A DNA stretch of 64,000 nucleotides, from contig CM024170.1 in assembly GCA_013433145.1 (NCBI GenBank), positions 6,308,366 to 6,372,365 on the forward strand, given 5' to 3'. Made by a program: the position numbers and the translations under genes. This document shows positions 14,880 through 25,347 of this stretch, piece by piece (position 1 is the stretch's first letter; the number at the start of each line of letters is the position of its first letter). The stretch is from Ascaris suum (taxonomy: Eukaryota; Nematoda; Chromadorea; Rhabditida; Ascarididae). Below the pieces are notes generated by a model. The model was not told where the DNA came from, ran no database searches, and saw only the letters and a list, made by a program, of their open reading frames with translations.

Positions 14880-15560
14880 ATCGTCTTCGTCGATGAATCG
14901 CTCGAGCTTCCGATGGTGATACGAAATATCAATCACGTGTTGAGGGCTATATAAACGGCCCTCAAAACGGCTAGTGCCCTTTCACTTGTGTATTGTACGC
15001 ATCACTCGTATTTTGTTCCCATCGTTTCTGCTCGTCGTTGCTAGCTTTTCTTTATAGATTTTCTCCGATAAACGTGAATGACTGCGAAGAATCGAAGTTG
15101 GGTATTTCGACTTTACACAAGTCAGCTATGGTTTCGTCTGGTTCAGGAATCTCTAGTGGAATTTATTTTGTCAACTGTTGTTGTCCCGAAAGCGAAGAGA
15201 ACGTCGACGATGAATCGGTCGGACTTCCGGTGTCCAGTAGGCGCCGCTAAATCAAGATATTTGTCTCCACCGATGAATCACCCGAGTTTCCGGTGACAAC
15301 CAAGTGCCGCAAAAAAAGAAGATATTCGTCTCCGATGGTGAATGTGTGTGAAAGTACTTATGACGTTTCGAGGGCTACATAAACAGCTCTCGAAACGGCT
15401 AGGGCTTCACTGCACTGCGTACATTGATTCTTCACTCGTTCTCTCGCGTAGTTTGGAGGCTTTATCGTTCTCCTCGTTGTATTTGTACTCAATTCCGTCG
15501 TTAACGTCTTTCCCTTTACAGTTCTTGAAACGAGATGATTCGAAAAGGTCTACTTCAAGC
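14880..15560 (+). repeat. Tandem LTR-like promoter units
   Basis: Two related segments (about 14935-15060 and 15360-15480) each hold a palindrome with a TATA-like loop: GAGGGC-TATATAAAC-GGCCCTC at 14944-14965, and GTTTCGAGGGCT-ACATAAAC-AGCTCTCGAAAC at about 15365-15396. Each is followed by CGGCTAG and a run ending in CACTCG. Before and between them sit units of about 63 bp (14889, 15208, 15271, partial at 15336) with the core GATGAATC-N6-TTCCG. The plan resembles LTR U3/R sequence with internal repeats in plus orientation, opposite to the neighbouring BEL/Pao relic. Confidence 0.5.
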
Positions 15561-16870
15561 CTATCTCGAGCCGCCAAATCTGCGAATTTTTACATACGAA
15601 TATGTAAATATACTCGATTTCAACACACTTTTAACTCCACTGTTGCACTGATGCACTGAGTGCAACGCGAACTCAAAGAGATGATGTTTGCGTGACAATT
15701 CGAATTCGAAGAGGGAACGCTAATGTGCCCGCGGACAATCGCCGTTCATAATACGTCGGCGGCTGTTGGAAATCAAAGGCGTAGTGCTAATGGACACGAA
15801 TATGAAACAAAGATGTAGCTGGCCACCATTTGTGATAAAATGTGGTAAATATTTGACGCGAGGTGGGCAAGGCATATTAGTTGTGTTCTCATCCGATCCC
15901 ATTAGTTTAAACTTGGTTCGTCGTATACGTCAGTAGTCGAGGCTAACCCAGCTTCTCCTGCTCCAAGCATCGTCCAAGAAAACTTTCGGCCCAGCCCATT
16001 CCTCTCAAAAATTTACCCCGTTCCGTCGAGGAGCCCTCTTTCTACGTTCCAACAAAACGCCTCCATTTCGACACTCGAGCAAACTATTTTCCCCGAATCT
16101 TGCCAAACGTTCGTTGGGCGTTCCTTTTATTTGGGATAGAATAAAATGACCATAAAGAGAAACTTGCATCGTTTAGTCTAACTTGTTTGCGAACAGGCTG
16201 ACCTGCATGGACTGTAATCAGTACTCCAAGCAGTTCAAGAAGGGAAACGATACTTTTACCTCCTGCATGTGTCGATTCGAACAGAACGGTAGCCGAGGTG
16301 CGGCGCAGAGCCTACGATCCAAGGTGCGAGTAACGTATAGCCTAAATGAAGCCTTTATCGGAGAGCGTCGAATACATACAACTGAATAAGTGGCAAAAAG
16401 TGTGGCTTATATAGTAACACGATAAACCATCACACTGTGACGGAACCTTACCATATACGCAATGAGCAAGCATCAATACGAAATCATAAGTCATCTCTAT
16501 TTCCGGCGGCAATCGTCACAGTTTAATGAATCGATCCGTTTCGCAGTCGAATGTCGCCTCACAACAAATACTCTGCCTACAGGTGACATAGTTTCTGGAT
16601 TAGACTTTTCTTCTCATATACTGTCACCAAAGCTAGGAACGACGGGCCATTGAGGCAGGCAAGATGACGTGCTCTAGAAACGAAGAATGCTTAAATGATG
16701 CGCTGCAATCATGAACTGAAACAAGTAGATGGACAATGATGTGTTGTAACCAATGAACGGAGGGAAGATGGTGTGACGGAAAACGAAAATAAGAGTGAGA
16801 AACAAGTGAGAAATTGTGATCGTGCTAAACCCTATTTCTTTCGGAGGCTGAAGGCCTCATTCCGTCAATA
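15561..16870. other. Intergenic, no recognised gene
   Basis: A plus-strand frame at about 15930-16130 is serine/proline-rich (for example SPASPAPSIVQENFRPSPF) and follows the LTR-like units, so it could be a gag-like remnant. No diagnostic motif supports this. Confidence 0.3.
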
Positions 16871-17149
16871 TGCACAGTCATCGCTGTCGTTTTGAATACG
16901 GCAGGGCTTCGATTAGCCGCTGTCGACGGTCAAGGCCTACGCGCTTTGAGATTCCACTAAGATGAACCTGTTGCGATCGGTTACGAGTCGACGTTGTACT
17001 TGTCGATAACGAATACATTCCACGTGTGAATGGAGTGCACGAATGGATGAATGAAGTAGTCGAATAAATCGAGTGAACGAACGAATGCACCAACGAATAG
17101 AATCAACGAATAAGTGAATCCGCTGCATCAAGCAGCTTCCATCCCTTCT

Positions 17150-17672
17150 GAGCACTCCGCCCTGTCAGCTATTCGATTCATTCGGTTGAGTGGCCAGCTT
17201 TTTTGCTCGCTAATGCGGCACTACCTCATTTTTGAGGTCTGAGAATGATCGGAAGCTGAAAGCTGCCGTCGATGAGCCATTTGGCCAGAGATTAGGGCCG
17301 TCGGAAGCGTCATGAATGGAGTTTCCGGCGGCGTCAGTCTCTAGTGGCATCTGTGTGTTGGCTAGAGAAGAGGGCTCGGAAGCGTCATTAACAGAGCTTC
17401 CGGCGTTGCTTTTCTATAGTGGCGCCTCCTTCGCGAATCGTCGCGAAGCAACGGTGATTCAAAGCAGCACAAAGAATGAACGAAGGCGCCACTAGAGATG
17501 GACACCGCCGGAAGCTCCATTCATGACGCTTCCGCCGACCTCATCTCTAGTTAAATGGCGTCACCGATAGTAACTTTCACACCTCCAAAATGATGCATTG
17601 CCTCACTTCCTAGCAAAAAAGTGTGCCGTTCAAATGAATGAACCGAAAGCCGACAAGGGCGGAGCACTCGAC
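17150..17672. mobile_element. Foldback / MITE-like inverted-repeat element
   Basis: The left arm (about 17150-17355) is the imperfect reverse complement of the right arm (about 17482-17672). Matching words include GAGCACTCCGCCC against its complement near 17668, CTTTTTTGCT against its complement near 17615, and a block around 17303-17345 that matches 17545-17490 with few differences. An extra direct copy of the inner block sits at about 17374-17440. Three GGAAGC-N13-GCTTCC hairpins (17313, 17378 and 17509, the first with one mismatch) lie within the element. There is no open reading frame, so it would be non-autonomous. Confidence 0.7.
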
Positions 17673-17789
17673 GGAATAAAAGCTTATAGCAGATGAGAAA
17701 AGGTTCGTAGTTCGTTCATTGGATTCACGAGGGGCTCGCTGGCTTTTACCTCTCTCCCTCTTTTCGTCTGGGCCGTCATCGTCAACTTC

Positions 17790-18260
17790 GATACATATCC
17801 GCTGGTCATGTCGACTTTCTTTACCGTCACGTCGAATTATGTTTGATGGCCACTTCGATATTTGCTAGTCGGTCGACCTCGAAACTCATTGGCCTCACTT
17901 CGATACTCATTCGACTATCGTCTTCGACATTCATCTGCTGATCACGACATTCATCACTCATTTGCCGGCCGACTTTGACATCCATTCACCGACTGACTTC
18001 GATATTTCATTCACCGGTCAACTTGGATATTTATTCACCGTCTACTCGATATTCATTCGCCTTCGCCTCGATATTCTTTCGCCGGTCAATTCGACTCAAT
18101 TCGCCATCACTTCGACTTCACTTGCCGGTCAATTCAACTTCGTTTTGGCTGTCGTTTCGACTCTCATTGGCACTTCAATTCGATTTGCGCCTTCCGGTCA
18201 GTTGTGCTCCTCGTTTTACCGTCAGTTCTACCTTCGCTTTGTTGTGCCTTTCGTTTTGAA
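17790..18260 (+). repeat. Degenerate minisatellite, unit about 24 bp
   Basis: Words of the type CTTCGATATTCATTC and GCCGGTCAA recur roughly every 20-26 bases across the block. An open frame of 203 codons (17962-18573) runs through it, giving repeats such as FDIHSPTDFDISF. Because it derives from the repeat and has no domain, I treat it as incidental. Confidence 0.7.
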
Positions 18261-18599
18261 TTTAATTCTGCTTTCATTGATGTTGCTTGCGACACCACCT
18301 TTTACTCTCTTCGCTGCCGTGAATCGTCGTTTCTTCGTGATGATTCGTGATAATGGACAGCGAGCGGGTGAATGGAAAGTGTCAAAAGTTTTCGCTTTTT
18401 TGTCCCCATATCGTCATGTGTTTCACCCCTTTATAAACGTGTTGCTTGATAGCTGCATCCATTCGCCGATTTCTTTCATTTTTGTATATGATCAACCCGC
18501 TTCGCTCTTCTTCGCCAAGAGCAAAGGCGAAGAAATAATGTCGCGAAAGCGAGGAAGGAAGGTCTTCAGCTAAACAAGATGATGTGCAGCGAACGGCTA

Positions 18600-19150
18600 A
18601 AGGGCAACTAAGCGATGAAAGGGCATCTGCTTCAAAGCCTCCGATGAATGGATGGGTATATGTCTTCAACCGATGAACGGACGGGTCTATGGCTCCAACC
18701 GTCGAGTGGTCAAAGCAACGGACGTCGAGTCAACAAACGTCGAAATGTGAAAAGCTTACACTTTTTATTTTTATTGAACGGATGTTCAAATATGAAAACC
18801 TTCCGTTTGCATCCCTATTGAATCATGTCTCAAATGTGAAAACCTTGCACCTGTATGTACTTCATTCCCCCTGTGTTTAATAGTTGTCAGTATTCATTCA
18901 TTCATTTCGTGTTTTATGCTTCTTCGGTCTTGTTGGTCCCCAATGGCTTACTTCTTCGCCATGCCTTTCATGGCGAAGAAAAATACAGCTCATCATGAAG
19001 ATGTTTCGAATGGAAGGGATAAGTAAAAAAACTGCATAGAGAGTGGCCCTGAAATAGCAGTGTTTGTCTATAGAGATGTAAGTCAACAGACTTTCATCCT
19101 TTCCAAGAAATTTTAGTTAAAGACAATCGTAGCAATCAAATGTTACAATA
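18600..19150. other. Intergenic; short repeats and one perfect hairpin
   Basis: A related word pair (GTTCAAATATGAAAACCTT at 18784 and CTCAAATGTGAAAACCTT at 18830) shows a small duplication. A perfect hairpin with 12-bp arms (TTCTTCGCCATG / CATGGCGAAGAA, 5-nt loop) lies at 18952-18980. No coding sequence is recognised. Confidence 0.5.
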
Positions 19151-19159
19151 AACAATGCT

Positions 19160-19540
19160 CAACGCAATTCCACCTGGACGCCATCAAGGTCAATGCAACT
19201 TAGCATTGCATTGCACGCGCGCTGGTACAACTCCTTGCCTACATGAGAAAACGCTTCTCCAATTCGGCTTCTGAGAATGTCAGCAGAGCTGCTCTTCTGC
19301 GCATACGTGTGGTTCCTAAGGGAACTCCAGAAAAAAGAACTGGAGGACATGAGAACTGGGCGTCGGCCATCATTCGACGGTCGCTTTCCTTTCGATCTAG
19401 AAATGAGGAACATTTTCATCAAAAAGATTCCGCATAGCATTTATGTAGTGAGCCGGAGTCCCATCGTGCATGAACATAAGACCCTGCTGTTTTATAAAAG
19501 GCATCACCTTATTCCGAAATCGTGAAATTTTTTCGAAAGC
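19160..19540 (-). pseudogene. Tc1/mariner-superfamily transposase relic (catalytic C-terminus)
   Basis: The minus strand first reads FIKQQGLMFMHDGTPAHY followed by NLFDEN. It then hits stops and a frameshift, and continues in another frame as FFFWSSLRNHTYAQ and ILRSRIGEAFSHVGKELYQR, ending at TGA 19161-19159. The HDGTPAHY block with its aspartate, the downstream FF-W-L-N--Y block and the helical C-terminus match DDE transposases of the mariner superfamily. The element is dead. Its N-terminal part is not found in the same orientation. Confidence 0.65.
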
Positions 19541-19849
19541 CTTGTTCCTCCCTTTAAGGCTTGTCATTCCGACAAAACTCAGGTTCAGCAGTTGTTGGTT
19601 GGCGAAGCGAATCGCAGCTGGAGCTGTTGCGATTTCGCAGTGGATACGAGAATACGCGAGAATATCTGACGCGTGATTAATGACGAGAAATATTCAGGCG
19701 AGACGACGGCAATCGTTTGGAGGTACCAAAGTATGATCCGAAATGTGCAGCTTCGCAGTGAAAGCTTCCTCAGCTCCCCGACCAGGCCGCCCCCTGGCAC
19801 CGGTTTGGAACGTGAATGGCCGAGATGGGCCTGGATAACTTCCGTTGCT

Positions 19850-19990
19850 CGATCCAATTTCGCCTTCGTCTCGGTTGATTTGTAACGATTATGATCGTAG
19901 AGCAGCTCAAGCTGTGAGATGCTTTTATGAGCGTCACTTTGATGCTATGAGTAGGACCGTTATTGCCCACTTTGTTGTTCGCTTGCTCGA
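19850..19990 (+). pseudogene. Possible transposase helix-turn-helix fragment
   Basis: A plus-strand frame reads RRAAQAVRCFYERHFDAM then RTVIAHFVVRLLDRGVE, which resembles the N-terminal DNA-binding helices of mariner-type transposases ('..RLF.E......S...V...+..F...GSV'). It faces away from the catalytic relic at 19160-19540, so a rearrangement would be needed to link them. Confidence 0.25.
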
Positions 19991-20251
19991 TCGTGGCGTA
20001 GAGTCGTCGTGCGCGCGTAACAGAACTTGCGCTTCGTTTTCATCGTTGGTGCGTCGAAAACACGGCGAGGAGCATTCGGTGTCGGCGAAAGAACCGGGAT
20101 GGAGGGCAGAAAGGAATCCGGGCCAGTAAAGGTTATTTGCGATCCCGCTTCAATTTCTTTATCGTGTTTCCTTTTTTCGCTATCATTTCCGTCCGAGGTT
20201 TTTACACTTCCGCTGATGATGCGTTAATTTCCGTTCGACGGCAAAAAGGTG

Positions 20252-20288
20252 CTAACCGCCCCAGCGCTGGCGCCGCTCGGGCGGTTAG
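20252..20288. repeat. GC-rich perfect hairpin
   Basis: CTAACCGCCC (20252-20261) and GGGCGGTTAG (20279-20288) are exact reverse complements around a 17-nt loop that holds a further AGCG/CGCT pairing. It stands out from the AT-rich surroundings. No function is assigned. Confidence 0.6.
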
Positions 20289-21021
20289 GATTTTTTGTTG
20301 TACAGGGCGCCGGCGAATTGCCATGATCATAGTCGCGAATCGCGACAGGATTCGGGGTTCAGCTTTGTGACTATTCTGAACCGCTCATATATATTTCGAT
20401 ATAGGTTGAAAGTTTGTATTTAATAAAGCGAACCGGAAGTCGATCGACCACCCCGTTACCGAGACAAGGAATCAAAAATATTCATTCCAGTAGCTTTGTA
20501 CATACCTGCACGTGTGCCTGCGAGCAAATTTCAAAGCATTATGGGGGGATTTCTGAAGACTGGGACCCCGAAATCTAAAAATCGAGACTTCAAAAATTCT
20601 GGCCGGTAGATCCGAGGTCCAGCGTTTCCAGCCAGTCTGAATCAGGTACATAAATTTCGACATAGCTTGAACAGTTGTTGTTGCCGAAACAAGGAAAGAT
20701 GCGTAATGGCAGCAGGCCAAGTGACGTGTGCCGGAACTGCTGAATGGACAAGTGAAGCGCAGGAACGGACGAATGGAGAGAAGATGGGCACCGAACGCTG
20801 AAAGATTTCATTTTTGGCTCTATATCGTAATGCATCTAATGCACCTCACACCTATATAGGCGTGTTTGCGCTTTGGTAATTTCGTTCATTCATTCATTCT
20901 TGCGAGCTTTCAAGATACGCTTCTTCGTTAAAGTGCATAAAGAAGAAATGGGGCTGAGCTGTTGAAGCGTTCTCATCTCGTGCGTTCGCGCCGCACCCTT
21001 GGAACGCTAGGAGACAGTGAC

Positions 21022-21235
21022 TGCGTTCATCCTGTGCCTTTGCAACTGTACCTCCCGAACTTCCTGAACCGGTGAGTTTGTTCACTCTGTTCTTACGCAA
21101 CTGTGGCTTCCGAATTCTGAGTTGACTTTGTTCATCCGCCGTCTTCGTAACTATACCTTCCGAACTTTTCGAACCGCCGATTGCGTTCCTCCCATGATTG
21201 CACTACTATAACTTCGAAAAACTTCTAAGTCGACA
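21022..21235. repeat. VNTR, about four copies of a ~54-bp unit
   Basis: Units start near 21023, 21076, 21127 and 21181 and share GTTCATCC-N~8-GCAACTNTACCTTCCGAACTT-type words. The copies have diverged by roughly a quarter of positions by eye. Confidence 0.65.
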
Positions 21236-21239
21236 CCAT

Positions 21240-24200
21240 TTTTTACTAGAGCGAAGAACTCGGTAAGCCGCTGCTCGATACATGAGCGACTGAACGTATT
21301 TTGGCGCTCTACCTGTGAATACGTGGCCTCCTCTAGAAACAGCTTCCGATGTAAGGCGATAATTCGAAGAAATGCTGGAGACGCACAGGGTAGAAAGGCA
21401 TCAACTAACAGATGGCATTAGTCTTCTTTTTCGACGCGAGGATTTCGAACCGAGGTCCATCAAGCCTAAGAGATGGTGTGTCGACCCGTTGTAGGGAGGT
21501 CAACAAAAAGTTCGGTATGCCCCAAAGGTTCGTGAACAAAAAAGAGAAATGAACGGAGCAAGACAAATTCTTTTTGACAATGAGGTCTGTTTAACTGCTG
21601 TTCAATGTTGGCCGTGCTGCTGCTCGTCCTCTGCTTCCTGCCGTCGTCATATTTGAGCTGATGTGCCGCACTCCCGATTCACTACTGACCTGTCTCTACC
21701 GTCCACGGGTGGTGATCAATCCAGGATCACCGCTGGAGCCGATGATCATGTTCACTGGGCGTCATCTGCACCGACCTCGGTTGCGCGCTACTCCAAAAAC
21801 ACGCTTTTCGTGTACTAATGAACACCGTTCGCATCTTCCAGTTACCCAAAATCATAGATTGTTGATCATAGATTGTTCCAGTTACTCTTCATATCGCTTC
21901 CACCTGCCCCGAATCAGTGCTTCTCTGATCCAGCGGTTCCTGCGGCCTTTTTTGGAGAGTCGCTCCGTCTCATTGCAGGTTGGCCTCAACTTCTTGCAGG
22001 TCTGTCACCTGAAGGTTAGAGGGCTTAGGCTCGTCTCCTACCCGTCGAATGCTGACGAATCGATTCACCGTTGTTCCTCCAATGACTCTCGGACCTTATT
22101 CCGCTGCTCTCGTCCCGATGCTGGGCGGTGTGGCAACTTTGATCGAAGCTTACTTTGAATTTAGAGCATAAATGCACCGAATATTTCCTCGAGGCCTATA
22201 TTACCTTTGTCGCCATTTCCCTGATACTATTCACCGTTTTGGTAGAACTGTTGCATTATTGATAGTGCATTAAAAACTTCCCGAAAAAACTTTTCTTTCA
22301 ACCAAAAATGGATTCCTTACGGACAAGTGTCAGCCAGAAAGGTTTGTCGTTGTTGAAGACCTTGTGTCGCCCACCACATCACCGACACTCGCGCATAGAA
22401 AGCCCGAATTGTCGAGTGCATAAAACAGAAATATGCGCATTTCTCGCCTACCGATGTTCTTACAAAAACTTCATCCCTTTATATTTTGCAAGATTACCTC
22501 GCAACAACCAAACTGTACAATTCGATGGCAAATTTCCGGTAATGAACCACTAGAATACCAAAGGGTTAAGGCCGATCTACAACTGTGTTTTATTACTGTC
22601 CTGTATTTTCCTATATCTCTTTCAAGAAGATATTTCTTTAATTTCATCTAGAAGACGAATTGAGTATCGATACGACTGGAAGGAGAAGTTTATGCGTCGA
22701 GTGTTTTATGCTTATGCAAATTTACGTTTTTTGACTCTTCAGTACTGCTTTCAGAACAGTGTTTTAAAGATTTAGAATAAACCGTCTACAACGAATTGTA
22801 GAAGCGCGAAGCGCTCGCCGCCGATCGCCTAGATCAGGTGGGTCTGCATGAATTTGAAATTTGATGATGTTAAGTATTGATCGAAAAATTGCTATGTTTC
22901 GCTTTCTTTGTGTCTCGTATGTATTGCTTTCCTTTTTTCATTGCTTTATTTATTTTTGTCTTTCATTTACTGTGTTCTTTTTGTGAATTATTACTGCCTA
23001 TGAAGTTGTTATGTACTCTCATATCAGTGTTTTATTTATTCTGTGGGTAAAAGTCAATCCTTCTTTTTTTACTGTCTGAATAAAAGATTCATTCCTAGCC
23101 TCAAATTCTATCAATATTTCTTTATACACAAAGACAAGCATCGCTCTTCAGTGAGGGATTGTTTGTGAGGAATTCATTTCACCGCCGACAATTTCAGCGA
23201 TAAAATTTTCGCATCGTGGCACTTTTTTGAAGCGCATTCAGCACTTAATGAATAGCAAGCTTTTTACTTAAATCCAAATTGTAAAAGTGTAGATGGAGAT
23301 ATAAGTAAAAGTGGTTATTGTACGCAAGTAAAACGGTGACTAGGAACTCGTTTAAGTTAAACGTTTTCGTAAGATTTAACTCACTATTTGGGCCATAATT
23401 TCTGAGTCATTACTATTTTGCTAAAATTTCCGATTCATTAATTTTGACAGGAAAGAAGACGCTAAAGGTGCCATAAAATTAGCGTTTAAAAAATGTTTTT
23501 ATATCTTCTGCAGTAATTTCAGCGCATGAAGCTTTGAAGAGAAAGCGTTATGAAATTTGGCTAGTTGAATTTATATATGCATAAGTGGTCGGTGCAGCCG
23601 GAATATGAACATATCGCTGCACGTTTTATTAACTCCTGGCAATCTATATGGCGCAGTTTTCAATTAAAGCCTCGTTTCGAGTATTTTCTTGAAAAACTCG
23701 AAATTTCCGGTTGACCAGCTCTTAAACAAATCGCGGGGTTTCGATGGATATAGCCATCATGATTCCTCTTAAGTCATGGTTCATAAATCATGGTGTGCTG
23801 AACGAATGGGAGCAACTGTTAAGCAACGCTTCGTATGCCATTTCTCTCTTTTTCCCACTCTCTCTTTTTCCTTTTCTCATTTTCTCTTCTTCTCCTCCTT
23901 TCCTTAGTTTCGCTTGTGCTAACATTCGAGCGGACGACTGACCATGGTGAGTTTTAAAAATTTGTTTTGGATATTTCTATTTGCAACTTTATTGTAATAT
24001 CTATTCGAGGTGTATTCACCGCTGAAATTACCTGTTAAAGAGGAACCTGGGTTTACAGCTCACGCGTTAGTGCCGTCGAATATTGATGAGCTTACTTTCT
24101 TCCACTTCTCCCCAAAAATCGGATTTAATTGCGACGTTAGCTCATGAGTGCGAAGTTGAGAGGTTGTGGTGGAGCGATTCGTTTTCCACTCACGACTCTC

Positions 24201-25330
24201 TTTTTTTCAGTCCAGTTGCAGCCTCATTTTGCGACCAAGCTTCCATTTTCGACGCAAACGAGCGACAGTAAGACGATGTGTGCGACAGTGAGCTCTGGAA
24301 AGTTGAGTTGGAGGGAAGGAGAGGGAGAGTACGTAAAAATTGGACTACGAGGAGAAAGTTCTGTTAGTAGGATGGCTGTTTAGTTTCGAATGAGTGGTAG
24401 GAGACAGTCTTGAGAGGACGGAACCTATTTCCAGGATGGCTTCGAAATAATAAGCATAAAATTTGTGAGGTTCAGCTGCGTGATTTAATATGGAAAATTG
24501 TAAATAGAGCATATTGCAGCGATATCTCTAACATGCGCCCAGATGCATACTGTGGCAATTTCTTGTCTGTGCTTATGCGCGTTGTCTGTTTGTTTGTCTG
24601 TTTGCAGGGTAGTTTCGACCTGCGAACCGCTTAACTTACAGTTACGAAACGTGTATGCTTAAATCACCGCGGGATGACTCCCTGCATTATTTCATTTAAC
24701 TCTATGAGCATGGAAGGAAATTATAGACATTTGAAGGTGCCAAAAACAGGCATGTATTTTGACCGGATCTATTCAAATTTTGCATAGTGAAAAAATGCAT
24801 CTTTTACAGAAGATCTGTAGAGGTGGTCGGCGCTGTCAAAATACAGGGACATTGTTTTGCATGTTTTATTTTTAACTGTACGTACGTTGTGGTTAATGAG
24901 TTGAACTAGAGGAAGAAACGCATATCCTCGCGGCACTGGTGGCACCTTTCTCCTCTTTTTGTATTCACATTCGTGAATTAGTGAAGTGTCTCACTGATCG
25001 GATTATTGCTACGGCGGTGGCAAAGATTGGAAGCGGTATCACTAGTGAATGCGAATTAAAAGCATCAATTTTGCTACTGTGGCGCTATTACAAGTGCAGC
25101 ATTTCAGGGTGGATGGAAGGGGGGGGGGCTGTTACAAATGCTTTATTTTGAGATGAGGAGGTACCGTTGCAAATGCAGCCTTTGGAGATGTGGGGGGGGG
25201 GGGGGGGGGGGGGGGGAAACAGATCCGACCAGTTAGAATCGTTTATTGCAATTCCTTAAAATTTTATTCTAAGTAAATTGGAGGTGCTTAACTGTTCGAT
25301 CGAGTAGTAAGTAATTATCGATTTTTTAGC
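21240..25330. other. Intergenic; one possible 5' exon and poly-G runs
   Basis: No gene family is recognised. A plus frame of 165 codons (21661-22158) has no landmarks. At 23908-23946 a strong pyrimidine-rich acceptor (CTCCTTTCCTTAG) is followed by 36 bases of leader, an ATG and an immediate GTGAGT donor, the arrangement of a short first exon. Possible downstream exons (for example 24211-24267, flanked by TTTTTTTCAG and GTAAGA) give nothing recognisable. Poly-G runs lie at 25119-25128 and 25192-25216. Confidence 0.4.
25192..25216 (+). repeat. Poly-G run, 25 bases
   Basis: This is an unbroken G25 tract about 130 bases upstream of the GH18 start, with another G10 at 25119-25128. Such tracts can form G-quadruplexes and are prone to assembly and length errors. 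Confidence 0.9.
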
Positions 25331-25347
25331 CATCGATTTTCAGTAAA
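25331..25347 (+). promoter_or_regulatory. Probable trans-splice acceptor of the GH18 gene
   Basis: CATCGATTTTCAG ends at 25343, four bases before the start codon at 25348. Such short spacing is typical of spliced-leader acceptors in nematodes. A cis-spliced 5' UTR exon cannot be excluded. Confidence 0.65.

Noticed and set aside
20380..20720. Possible direct repeat of CGATATAGGTTGAA / CGACATAGCTTGAA segments about 250 bp apart
   Set aside because: The match is short and the flanks do not align by eye.
21425..21500. tRNA-like GGTTCGAAATCC word on the minus strand
   Set aside because: The T-stem does not pair, and no matching acceptor, D or anticodon arms were found.
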